Below are positions 6,699 through 13,095 of a stretch of 13,095 nt of DNA, one piece after another; positions within the stretch are counted from its first letter, which is position 1, and every line of letters begins with the position of its first letter. The position numbers and the translations under genes were made by a program. The notes under the pieces were generated by a model. That model was not told the origin of the DNA. It made no database searches and was given only the letters and a program-made list of their open reading frames with translations. Source of the DNA: Limisphaerales bacterium (GTDB lineage Bacteria; Verrucomicrobiota; Verrucomicrobiia; Limisphaerales; UBA11358); contig DAIDJC010000062.1 of the NCBI GenBank assembly GCA_027451565.1, positions 1 through 13,095 on the forward strand. The letters are read 5' to 3'.

Positions 6699-7958
6699 TC
6701 AACCGACGAAGCGGCGGGCGGCGATGGTGGCATTGTGACCGCCAAAGCCGAAGGAATTATTCAGGATGGCATCCACCTTCATTTGCCGGGCTTGATTGGG
6801 AACGTAATCCAGATCGCAGTCCGGGTCTGGTGTTTGCAGATTAATGGTGGGGGGCACCACCCCGTGCTGCAGTGCCAGCACGCACACTGCCGTCTCCACC
6901 GCGCCGGCCGCACCAAGCATGTGCCCTGTGGCTCCTTTGGTGGAACTGACCGCCAGATGTCGAGCATGGCTGCCAAAGACGCTTTTAATGGCTTCCGTCT
7001 CGGCCACATCCCCCACAGGGGTGGATGTGCCATGCGCATTGATATATTGGATGTCGCCGGGGTTAAGGCCGGCGGATCTCAGGGCCATTTTCATGCTGCG
7101 AGCCGCTCCCTCGCCGCCCGGAGAGGGGGCGGTCAGATGGTACGCATCCGCAGTATTGCCATACCCGGCCAGCTCACAATAGATGCGGGCGCCGCGCTTT
7201 TTGGCATGCTCCAACTCCTCCAAAACCAGCACCCCGGCCCCTTCGCCCATCACAAAACCATCACGGTCCTTATCGAAGGGCCGAGACGCATGCTGGGGAT
7301 CGTCATTCCGGGTGCTCATGGCACGCATGGCACAAAAGCCGCCGATCCCCACGGGAACAAGCGAAGCCTCCGCCCCGCCGGCAACCATAACCACGGCATC
7401 CCCCATTTTCAGGGTCCGCCAGGCTTCACCAATGGCATGGTTGGCCGTGGCACAAGCTGAGCAGGTGGCAAAATTCGGCCCGCGCAGATTAAAAAACATC
7501 GAGACCAATCCGGAAGCCATGTTTGAAATCAGCATCGGGATCATGAACGGGGACAACTTTTTGGGGCCTCTTTCCAAAAGCACCTGATGCTGCTCGGAGG
7601 TTGTTTGCATTCCTCCGATTCCAGATCCAATGATGACGCCAATTTCATCCAGGTTTTCCTTGGAAAGGTCCAGGCCGGAATCCTTGAGTGCGGACCATGC
7701 GGCATAAATGCCAAATTGGGAATAACGGTCTGTTCTCCGGATTTCCTTGGCTGACGGGAAAGCAGGGGTTGGGTCAAAATTCCGCACTTCGCCGGCAATC
7801 CGGGTTTCGAAGGGTGTGGAATCAAACGCGGTAATACGATCTATGCCGCACGCTCCACCGATGAGCTGGCTCCAAAAACCAGCCAGATCATTGCCAATGG
7901 GGGTGACCAAACCCATGCCGGTAACCACCACACGGCGTCCGTACATTTGTTGAGACAT
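6699..7958 (-). CDS. fabF: Beta-ketoacyl-ACP synthase II
   Basis: FabF condenses malonyl-ACP with a growing acyl-ACP in type II fatty-acid elongation. The 419-residue protein opens with RRVVVTGMGLVTPIGND and carries the thiolase-fold triad: nucleophile C169 in SACATANHA, H309 in NAHGTSTPVGD and H346 in KGATGHMLGAAGAVE, with K341 in the same segment. The C-terminal NNSFGFGGHNA is also typical, and length matches the family. I chose the ATG giving MSQQMYGRR. A TTG 15 bp upstream is in frame but falls inside the terminator hairpin, and the next ATG (MYGRR, at 7946) is also possible. No Shine-Dalgarno is visible before any of them. The gene follows acpP after 66 bp and converges on thrS, leaving 58 bp between the two stops. 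Confidence 0.96.
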   Translation of the reverse strand: MSQQMYGRRVVVTGMGLVTPIGNDLAGFWSQLIGGACGIDRITAFDSTPFETRIAGEVRNFDPTPAFPSAKEIRRTDRYSQFGIYAAWSALKDSGLDLSKENLDEIGVIIGSGIGGMQTTSEQHQVLLERGPKKLSPFMIPMLISNMASGLVSMFFNLRGPNFATCSACATANHAIGEAWRTLKMGDAVVMVAGGAEASLVPVGIGGFCAMRAMSTRNDDPQHASRPFDKDRDGFVMGEGAGVLVLEELEHAKKRGARIYCELAGYGNTADAYHLTAPSPGGEGAARSMKMALRSAGLNPGDIQYINAHGTSTPVGDVAETEAIKSVFGSHARHLAVSSTKGATGHMLGAAGAVETAVCVLALQHGVVPPTINLQTPDPDCDLDYVPNQARQMKVDAILNNSFGFGGHNATIAARRFVG

Positions 7959-7960
7959 GA

Positions 7961-8001
7961 TAAAAAGGGGCAATTCGGGCTGCGCTCAGCCAAATTGCCC
8001 C
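7961..8001 (-). terminator. Intrinsic terminator/attenuator between acpP and fabF
   Basis: On the minus strand a perfect 9-bp outer stem (GGGGCAATT and AATTGCCCC) encloses a second 5-bp stem (GGCTG and CAGCC, 4-nt loop) and is followed at once by five T. This is a textbook Rho-independent terminator. It starts 24 bp after the acpP stop and its T-run ends 3 nt before the fabF ATG. Partial read-through would make AcpP more abundant than FabF, which suits a carrier protein needed in large amounts. Confidence 0.85.
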
Positions 8002-8024
8002 GGATTGAAAGGAATATGCAATTC

Positions 8025-8267
8025 TTACTTCTGGGCGTCTTCGATGTATTTAATCACATCACCAACGCTTTGAAGCTTTTCCGCCTGCTCATCTGGCACC
8101 TCAATGCCAAACTCTTCCTCGAGCGCCATGACCAACTCGACCGTGTCGAGAGAGTCAGCTCCCAAGTCCTCAATGAACTTGGCGTCGGGGGTCACTTGGT
8201 CCGGTTTTACGCCAAGCTGCTCGACAATGATATCCTTTACCCGTTGGTCAATTGGTTTGTCAGCCAT
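8025..8267 (-). CDS. acpP: Acyl carrier protein
   Basis: AcpP carries growing fatty acyl chains as thioesters on 4'-phosphopantetheine. The 80-residue acidic protein has the modification site S39 in GADSLDTVELVMALEEEFG, followed by the usual helix II/III sequence IEVPDEQAEKLQSVGDVIKYIE. Length and charge match the family. The start gives MADKPIDQRVKDIIVEQLG, and a weak purine-rich site (AAGGG) lies about 7 nt before the ATG. It lies between fabG (93 bp upstream) and fabF (downstream, past a strong terminator), the classic fab order. A candidate promoter in the fabG-acpP gap suggests separate high expression. Confidence 0.97.
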   Translation of the reverse strand: MADKPIDQRVKDIIVEQLGVKPDQVTPDAKFIEDLGADSLDTVELVMALEEEFGIEVPDEQAEKLQSVGDVIKYIEDAQK

Positions 8268-8280
8268 ATAATGCCCTTTT

Positions 8281-8308
8281 TCTATCCGAATTCCGCCCTG
8301 CCCGTCAA
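8281..8308 (-). promoter_or_regulatory. Candidate acpP promoter
   Basis: On the minus strand TTGACG (5/6 match to -35) is followed after 16 bp by GATAGA (3/6 match to -10) in the gap between fabG and acpP. The start would fall about 7 nt before the acpP ATG. Together with the terminator after acpP, this would allow a short, abundant acpP-only transcript. Confidence 0.4.
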
Positions 8309-8360
8309 GTCTGGATTGGATAAATTTCTTGGGTTATTTATTTCATCCCGAACGTTTTTG

Positions 8361-9104
8361 CTACATGACCATGCCACCATCCACGGTCAAAACCTGCCCG
8401 GTGATATAGCGTGCCCCCGGGCTTGCCAGAAAACAGACTGCCTCGGCAATATCCTCCACCGCCCCAAACCGCGCCATTGGAATTTGCCGCAAGATGTTCG
8501 CCTTTAGGGTCTCATTAAGCTCGGCGGTCATGTCTGTCTCTATGAATCCAGGCGCAACGGCATTCACTGTGACCCCTCGACCGGCGAGTTCGCGGGCAAC
8601 GGACTGGGTGAAACCTATCAAACCTGCCTTGCTGGCTGCATAATTGGCCTGCCCAGGATTGCCAATCAATCCGATCACCGATGAAATATTTATGATGCGC
8701 CCTGATCTTTGGCGCGCAAAAACACGAAACAAAGCCCTGGTAAAATGAAAGGCTCCTTTGAGGTTGGTGTTCAAAACAGTGTCCCAATCCGCATCACTCA
8801 TGCGCATCAACAACCCATCGCGGGTTATGCCGGCATTGTTGACCAGAATATCCACTTTTTTGACCTGCTCCATCAGGGTCTCTGCAGACGCAGTCACCGC
8901 AGGGCCATCCGCCACATCCACCGCCAATGCCCACGCCTGCCGTCCAAGCGCCTGCACCTCCAGGGCCACTTTCTGGGCGTTTTCAGCGGTGCGCGATACC
9001 ACCACGATGTCCGCACCCTCCCCGGCCAGTTTCAAGGCCACGGCGCGACCAATCCCACGCCCGCCTCCTGTAACCACCGCCACCTGGTTTTCAAGCAATT
9101 TCAT
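8361..9104 (-). CDS. fabG: 3-oxoacyl-ACP reductase
   Basis: FabG reduces beta-ketoacyl-ACP to beta-hydroxyacyl-ACP with NADPH, the step after FabF condensation. The 247-residue protein is a classical short-chain dehydrogenase: cofactor motif TGGGRGIG at 12-19, NNAG at 89-92, N114 in NTNLKG, and catalytic S142, Y155 and K159 (YAASK). The C-terminus ITGQVLTVDGG is typical of FabG. The tract VNAVAPGFIETDMT and the neighbouring acpP and fabF support FabG over a generic short-chain dehydrogenase. No Shine-Dalgarno is evident. The hexamer TAAGAT lies 6 nt before the ATG and could be a -10 element of a leaderless transcript. fabH and fabD, often upstream in such clusters, are not here; a decayed GH28 gene precedes it. 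Confidence 0.95.
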   Translation of the reverse strand: MKLLENQVAVVTGGGRGIGRAVALKLAGEGADIVVVSRTAENAQKVALEVQALGRQAWALAVDVADGPAVTASAETLMEQVKKVDILVNNAGITRDGLLMRMSDADWDTVLNTNLKGAFHFTRALFRVFARQRSGRIINISSVIGLIGNPGQANYAASKAGLIGFTQSVARELAGRGVTVNAVAPGFIETDMTAELNETLKANILRQIPMARFGAVEDIAEAVCFLASPGARYITGQVLTVDGGMVM

Positions 9105-9151
9105 GGAGCCATCTTAAACTGTGGAAAGTCTGTTTGAAATCCTTAAAAAAT

Positions 9152-9173
9152 ACAGACCGCAAAGCTTGTTTTG
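9152..9173 (-). terminator. Weak possible terminator after the GH28 remnant
   Basis: On the minus strand a small dyad (GCAAA and TTTGC, 6-nt loop) is followed after about 8 nt by six T. The stem is short and AT-rich and the T-run is not adjacent, so this is only a tentative transcription end between the GH28 remnant and fabG. An overlapping GTCTGT/ACAGAC dyad lies on the fabG side. Confidence 0.2.
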
Positions 9174-9189
9174 CTTCCAAACCGAGCCG

Positions 9190-10043
9190 TCAACCACCTT
9201 CATGACTGTTTGATCGGTCCAAAGGGAACACCCCAACCATTACGTGCTTAAAACGCACATGGGTGGCCCCATTCGTTTCAAGCAGGGCACCTCCCAACAC
9301 CTTCACTTGAATGTTTTGAATTAGAACATCGCTGACTGCCACGGAGGAACCGCCTGCAATGGACCCAAAAGAACCGAAATGCCCTGAAACATCTTCCACT
9401 ATAATACCGCTGGCATCAGAAATGGGGACCTTGGAGACAGGCACCTTCGTTCCGTGGGTCGGTTCCAAGCTCACAATCCTTCCCGTGCCATCCAAACGAA
9501 TACCCTGCACATGAATATTGGAATAATGCTGACCAGCAGTATCGGGCCTGAATTTGATGCGCAGCATGGGCATTTTCCCCTGCACCACACTGTTTTCAAA
9601 AACCACATTTCGGATGATGGTCGCCTCAGTGCCCAAAGATAATGCCCCCTGACCCCGGGCGAAAATGCAGTCCTTGATGTGAATTGCCTCCACCGGCGGG
9701 CTTGGGGGCATTTGATTGAGACCGTCATAACGATTTCCCTTCAGGCAGATGCAATCATCATTTACAGAATAAAAACAGTGGGTGACCAGGAAACCTTGGG
9801 AACTGTCAATATCCGTCCCATCGGTGCTGGGTCCCTTGGCATGGGGCGCGATTTCGAACCTGCATTTTTCCACCACACGCCAGACAATTGCGGGTGGTGC
9901 AAATCTGAAATTGATGGGAGGAACTTCGTCGAAAAGTTCTGGCCACGGTCAAAGGCGGCGGGCACAGACCAACCGGACAACTGGATAAAGAGACTGACTC
10001 CCCAAAAACGCCGGATATTTTGGAGCCACTCTGATGTTTTCAC
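9190..10043 (-). pseudogene. Truncated, frameshifted GH28 (polygalacturonase-like) gene
   Basis: The 3' two-thirds encode the C-terminal half of a GH28 right-handed beta-helix. Visible motifs are STDGTDID (for NTDGID), VNDDCICLKG (for the GDDC block), GQGALSLGTE (for GHG) and LRIKFRPD (for RIK). The histidine of GHG is glutamine here. The 5' part is in another frame: a GTG start followed by a signal-like sequence (RRFWGVSLFIQLSG). The GH28 frame is open upstream only to a TGA at 9949-9951, and sensible protein sequence moves from one frame to the other near there (FDRGQ, then FDEVPPINFRFAPPAIVW). About 150 residues normally found before NTDGID are absent, so the gene seems to have lost an internal piece and shifted frame. 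A shorter product from the GTG at 9876 (228 residues) is possible but would lack the first half of the helix and a signal peptide. The GTG start overlaps the stop of the upstream small gene. Confidence 0.65.
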
Positions 10044-10339
10044 GGTGAAGGCGGATTATCCTTTATGAAACCGGCTCCTGAAGGAGGCGCGGGCTGGGTG
10101 TTCTGCGTGGGCGGTTTGGCGCCCCGCTGCGTTGGTTCGGCTTGGCTCTGCTGTTTGGGAGCCATCAGCGTGGCGCCTTTCAGCAGGCGGCAAAAATCCT
10201 TCTTGCTGGTATGCTGATGGGTTCCATCCGTGAATTGAAGATTGGTGGCGGATTTGTACCGGACCTCCAGGCGATCCAGTTGGACAATACGGACGAATTC
10301 CGCCTGACATTTCCACACCTGTCCTTGTTGAAGCTTCAT
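10040..10339 (-). CDS. Small uncharacterised basic protein
   Basis: This predicted 99-residue protein starts MKLQQGQVWKCQAEFVRIVQ. A compact N-terminal part (about 1-62) contains LDRLEVRYKSATNL, then GTHQHTSKKDFCRLLKGATL; the tail (about 63-99) is rich in proline, glutamine and alanine and looks disordered. It has no signal peptide or membrane segment. The core resembles short proteins I associate with Verrucomicrobia (GQVWK near the start, SKK-[DE]-FCRLLK near the end), but I know no function. In-frame ATG codons at 10459 and 10399 would extend it; the chosen start is where the family-like sequence begins. TATAAC lies 4 nt before this ATG, and no Shine-Dalgarno is seen. Its TGA overlaps the GTG of the GH28 remnant (GTGA), which suggests that the two were translationally coupled. 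It could be a small nucleic-acid-binding or regulatory protein, but nothing shows that directly. Confidence 0.6.
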   Translation of the reverse strand: MKLQQGQVWKCQAEFVRIVQLDRLEVRYKSATNLQFTDGTHQHTSKKDFCRLLKGATLMAPKQQSQAEPTQRGAKPPTQNTQPAPPSGAGFIKDNPPSP

Positions 10340-10590
10340 GGGCGTTATAAAAATTTCACCTGGGTTACAAATAAAGGGGCCTAAAGCTTTGAACCGATTC
10401 ATTTTCGGTCGCTGCTGCCGCCCGTGACATGCACGGTTTTCCTGACCCACCGCCATCATGCGTTGAGCCAGGAGTGTTGTAAATGATTGTCATGATTTCA
10501 ATTGCCCATGAAGCCGTATTCAACGGCTGGTCCTGGTCATCATCTTCCAAATATTTTGAAATCCCAAGGCACTTACGCCGCGGTAAAATC

Positions 10591-10618
10591 CTTGAGACAA
10601 AAAACTTTTGAGCCATCT
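10591..10618 (+). promoter_or_regulatory. Sigma-32-like heat-shock promoter of htpG
   Basis: CTTGAGA (6/7 match to the sigma-32 -35 element CTTGAAA) is separated by exactly 13 bp from AGCCATCT (5 of 7 defined positions of CCCCATNT). The predicted start, about 10625, gives a leader of about 35 nt that contains the ribosome site. An overlapping sigma-70-like TTGACG begins at 10618, with a poor -10 (TAAGGA) 17 bp later. No CIRCE-type inverted repeat is present. Confidence 0.55.
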
Positions 10619-10648
10619 TGACGGGAACCTTCCGTTGCGGTAAGGACT

Positions 10649-10652
10649 AGGG
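10649..10652 (+). promoter_or_regulatory. htpG ribosome binding site
   Basis: AGGG lies 7 nt before the htpG ATG, with AAGGA 6 nt further up. It is the clearest Shine-Dalgarno in a window where most genes lack one, and it supports the chosen start. Confidence 0.5.
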
Positions 10653-10659
10653 TTTATAT

Positions 10660-12504
10660 ATGAGCAAAACCGAATCACATCAATTTCAAGCTGAAATCCA
10701 GCAACTGTTGAACATCGTGATCCACTCTCTTTACACAGATAAGGAGATTTTCATGAGGGAGCTGATTTCCAACGCGGCGGACGCGTGCGAGAAGCTGCGT
10801 TTTAACCAGACCTCTGGCAAGGCGGTCTATCAACCAGATGTGGCCCCAGTGATAGATGTGACCACCGACGAAAAAGCCGGGACGGTGACCATCCGTGATA
10901 CCGGAGTGGGGATGACGCATGGCGAACTTGTGGAAAACCTTGGGACGATAGCGCATTCGGGCACCAAGGCATTTCTGCGGCAGATAGCTGGAGACAGCAA
11001 ACCGGATCTGGGATTGATTGGTCAATTCGGGGTTGGTTTTTATTCCGCCTTCATGGTTGCAACGCGGGTGACAGCGCTGAGCCGGTCTGCGGATCCGGAT
11101 GAACCCGGGTGGAGCTGGACTAGCGAGGGCATGGGGGGTTATGAGCTGGCGCCCGGCGGGGATTTGCCTCGCGGCACCCAGATCACACTCAAACTCAAGG
11201 AAGATGCGCTGGAATTTGCCAAGGAAGCCACGGTGGAGGGCATTATTGAGCGTTACTCCAGCTTTATTCCATTTCCCATTCAGCTCAATGGCCGCCGCCT
11301 GAATACGGTTCAGGCCATCTGGGCCAGGAATAAAAACGACATCAAGGAGGAGGAATACAATTCGTTTTACACATTTGTGGGACACGACCATGACCAACCC
11401 TTGTTGCGTCTTCATTTCACTGCGGACGCGCCCCTGGCGATCCAGGCCCTCCTATTTGTTCCCAAACGAAATTTTGAAACCATGGGAATGGGCCGGATGG
11501 ATTCCGAGGTCAATCTCTATTGCAGGAAGATTCTGATTCAGGCCAAGGCCAAGGGGTTGTTTCCGGATTGGTTGCGCTTCCTCAAAGGGGTGGTGGACAG
11601 TGAGGATTTGCCCTTGAACATTTCCCGGGAAACCATGCAGGACACCACCCTGATGCAAAAACTGAACAAGGTGTTGACCAGCCGCTTTTTGAAGTTTCTC
11701 GATGAGCATTCCGAAAAGGACCCGACCTCTTATGAGAAATTTTACAGCGAGTTCCAACGCTACCTCAAGGAGGGGGTGGTCACGGATTTCACCCATCAGG
11801 AAGCCTTGGGCCGCCTTTTGCGGTATGAATCCTCCAGCCTGGAGGCTGGGAAATTGACTTCGCTGGCCGATTATGTAAAACGCATGCCCGCCGACCAGAA
11901 AGAGATTTATGTGCTGCTGGCACCCAACCGTGCAGCGGCAGAAGCCAATCCCTACTTTGAAGTTTTTCGAGCCCGCAAATGGGAAGTGCTTTTCCTGAGC
12001 GATCCTTGGGATGAGTTTGTGGTGGAGCATTTGCGGGTGTTTGGCGGCAAAACACTTCGCCTGGCAGAAAAAGCCGAACTGAACCTGGAGGACAAACCCA
12101 AGGGAAGCCTATCCGAGGAAGCTGCAAAGGCTTTGGCTGGATGGTTGAAGCAAACCCTGGGGGACAAAGTTGGGGAGGTTCGCCTTTCTCAACGTCTGGT
12201 GGACAGCCCGGCGGTGATTGTGGATTCAGACAAACACATGACCGCCAGCATGCGACGCATTCTAAAAGCCATGAAACAAGATTCGCAGGAAATGGCAGGC
12301 GCCAAACACGATCTGGAAATCAATGTGGCGCATCCTCTGATGACGCAATTGGAGGCAATGAGACAGGAAGATTCCGCCTTGGCTGCGAGCGTGGCTGAAC
12401 AATTGCTGGACAATTGCAAGGTGGCTGCGGGACTGCTGGAAGACCCCCGCCAGATGGTTTCACGGCTGAACCAGTTGTTGGAGCGGGTGCTGGCAAAAAA
12501 ATAA
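10660..12504 (+). CDS. htpG: Hsp90-family molecular chaperone HtpG
   Basis: HtpG is the cytosolic bacterial Hsp90, an ATP-driven dimeric chaperone that remodels late folding intermediates, often with DnaK. The protein has 614 residues against about 624 in E. coli. The GHKL ATPase domain shows E34 and N38 in ELISNAADACEKLRF, D80 in DTGVGM, the lid tract GTIAHSGTKAF at 95-105, and GQFGVGFYSAFMV from 121. The middle domain contains LPLNISRETMQ with R323, the arginine that contacts the ATP gamma-phosphate. The C-terminal dimerisation domain includes DSPAVIVDSDKHMTASMRRILKAM. No domain is missing and there is no organelle-type linker. The gene has a heat-shock-like promoter and a good ribosome site, and it converges on the SRAP gene with 148 bp between the stops. 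Confidence 0.97.
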   Translation: MSKTESHQFQAEIQQLLNIVIHSLYTDKEIFMRELISNAADACEKLRFNQTSGKAVYQPDVAPVIDVTTDEKAGTVTIRDTGVGMTHGELVENLGTIAHSGTKAFLRQIAGDSKPDLGLIGQFGVGFYSAFMVATRVTALSRSADPDEPGWSWTSEGMGGYELAPGGDLPRGTQITLKLKEDALEFAKEATVEGIIERYSSFIPFPIQLNGRRLNTVQAIWARNKNDIKEEEYNSFYTFVGHDHDQPLLRLHFTADAPLAIQALLFVPKRNFETMGMGRMDSEVNLYCRKILIQAKAKGLFPDWLRFLKGVVDSEDLPLNISRETMQDTTLMQKLNKVLTSRFLKFLDEHSEKDPTSYEKFYSEFQRYLKEGVVTDFTHQEALGRLLRYESSSLEAGKLTSLADYVKRMPADQKEIYVLLAPNRAAAEANPYFEVFRARKWEVLFLSDPWDEFVVEHLRVFGGKTLRLAEKAELNLEDKPKGSLSEEAAKALAGWLKQTLGDKVGEVRLSQRLVDSPAVIVDSDKHMTASMRRILKAMKQDSQEMAGAKHDLEINVAHPLMTQLEAMRQEDSALAASVAEQLLDNCKVAAGLLEDPRQMVSRLNQLLERVLAKK

Positions 12505-12510
12505 TGTGCC

Positions 12511-12543
12511 CCTGCGGCCCAAAGTGGCCGGCCCCGTCTTTTT
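12511..12543 (+). terminator. Possible terminator after htpG
   Basis: A GC-rich hairpin (CGGCC and GGCCG, 6-nt loop) starts 10 nt after the htpG stop. Five T follow it, but only after 8 further bases, so it is an imperfect intrinsic terminator. Confidence 0.35.
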
Positions 12544-12652
12544 GGAACTGACTCTGGGCAAAAAACCGCCTCCCCAAGCGGCATCCGCAGGGTTTGCCTG
12601 AGTATGCGGGGAACGCGCCACAAACCTGGTCTAAAACGGGGTTTGATGCCTT

Positions 12653-13095
12653 TTATTGTTCCCACCAAGGCTGCTCAAACCAATCCAAGTCCAGTCTAAC
12701 CCGGTCTATGCACCCCGGGTCTTCCGTCTTGGCGCTGTTCACCAATTCTCCCACGGGATAAATGAAAAAGGGGCCAGCATAGGCCATTTGATTAATGGAA
12801 TCCGAGGTCTGTCCGGGGATTTCCATCCATGCCAGCGCTTCCGCACCCCTTAAAATCACGGGCATGCGATCGTGCAGGGGTTGCAATGCCGGGCATGCCG
12901 GGCAGGTAATGACAGTATAGGCCGTTTCCGTCTCCTGCCCCTGATTTGGCGCACTGGAGCCGGGGCTGGTTGCATGGCGCTGAATGCCACCTGAACTCCA
13001 CAAACCGGCCATGAAGAAGGGTTCCTGATCCTTCAGGACCACCCGGAAAGGTTGATGCCTGCCATTTCTTGTCTGCCACTCATAAAATCCATCTG
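12653..13095 (-). CDS. SRAP-family abasic-site protein (YedK/HMCES-like), 5' end cut
   Basis: This is the C-terminal 146 residues of an SOS-response-associated peptidase family protein; the start lies beyond the right edge. SRAP proteins crosslink through Cys2 to abasic sites in single-stranded DNA and protect them from strand breakage. Visible motifs are GFYEW, with the active-site glutamate, at the very edge of the window, then PFFMAGLWSS, a TVITCPACPAL segment, and LHDRMPVIL with the conserved active-site histidine. The C-terminal part includes AYAGPFFIYPVGELVNSAKTED. Cys2 cannot be checked because it is outside the window. The frame is open to the window edge with no start needed. It is convergent with htpG. 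Confidence 0.9.
   Translation of the reverse strand, partial: DGFYEWQTRNGRHQPFRVVLKDQEPFFMAGLWSSGGIQRHATSPGSSAPNQGQETETAYTVITCPACPALQPLHDRMPVILRGAEALAWMEIPGQTSDSINQMAYAGPFFIYPVGELVNSAKTEDPGCIDRVRLDLDWFEQPWWEQ

Larger units (their letters stand above)
10340..10659. other. Intergenic region between the small gene and htpG
   Basis: This 320-bp divergent gap holds the htpG heat-shock-type promoter and ribosome site at its right end. At its left end are a TATAAC hexamer and an upstream TTGTAA on the minus strand, 15 bp apart, which may be the promoter of the small gene. An 83-codon open frame on the minus strand across the middle has no recognisable protein character and would overlap the htpG promoter, so it is not called. 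I see nothing else. Confidence 0.5.

Noticed and set aside
6678..7460. 260-codon open frame on the plus strand
   Set aside because: Antisense to fabF, which has the complete condensing-enzyme triad in the opposite frame.
7959..7973. Upstream TTG start for fabF adding five residues
   Set aside because: The TTG lies within the terminator stem between acpP and fabF, so an ATG after the T-run is more credible.
10365..10616. 83-codon open frame on the minus strand upstream of htpG
   Set aside because: No recognisable motif, and it would run through the htpG promoter. Composition does not suggest a real protein.
10560..10659. CIRCE/HrcA operator upstream of htpG
   Set aside because: No TTAGCACTC-type inverted repeat is present; the region fits a sigma-32-like promoter better.
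10675..11415. 246-codon open frame on the minus strand
   Set aside because: Antisense to the htpG ATPase domain; no domain character.
1..13095. CRISPR array, tRNA or rRNA genes, prophage, defence system or attachment site
   Set aside because: No regularly spaced repeats, cloverleaf-like segments, rRNA-like tracts, integrase or defence genes were seen on either strand.

Overview
This window looks like a chromosomal segment from a member of the Verrucomicrobiota, probably a soil, sediment or freshwater lineage near Pedosphaera/Limisphaera. That placement rests on protein style: a ThrRS with no TGS domain, a LeuRS with an extra N-terminal stretch, secreted GH43 and GH28 polysaccharide enzymes, and a DUF6788-like/ISKra4-like transposon remnant. 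It comes from family knowledge and has not been checked by a search. GC content is moderate, and housekeeping genes are mixed with accessory ones.

Layout, left to right. (1) leuS on the minus strand, with its 3' end outside the window. (2) A secreted GH43 enzyme, also minus, resembling exo-beta-1,3-galactanases. (3) A decayed, internally deleted insertion sequence of about 0.9 kb with recognisable terminal inverted repeats, lying between the GH43 gene and thrS. (4) thrS on the plus strand. (5) The fatty-acid block fabG-acpP-fabF on the minus strand, convergent with thrS, with a clear intrinsic terminator between acpP and fabF. (6) A broken GH28 (polygalacturonase-like) gene whose GTG start overlaps the stop of a small uncharacterised basic protein, both minus. 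(7) htpG (Hsp90) on the plus strand, behind a sequence closely matching a sigma-32 heat-shock promoter. (8) The 3' part of an SRAP/YedK-type gene on the minus strand, cut by the right edge.

How the genes work together. leuS and thrS charge tRNAs. FabG, AcpP and FabF form part of the type II fatty-acid elongation cycle: AcpP carries the chain, FabF condenses and FabG reduces. HtpG is a chaperone and SRAP protects abasic sites in single-stranded DNA, so the right end is stress-related. The GH43 enzyme and the GH28 remnant point to growth on plant polysaccharides (arabinogalactan and pectin), but they are not in one operon.

I found no CRISPR array, tRNA, rRNA, prophage or defence island. The most notable signals are regulatory or evolutionary: the terminator abutting fabF, the heat-shock promoter of htpG, repeated -10-like hexamers directly before start codons that lack a Shine-Dalgarno sequence (possible leaderless mRNAs), and the two decaying genes. 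I see no convincing new multi-gene system.
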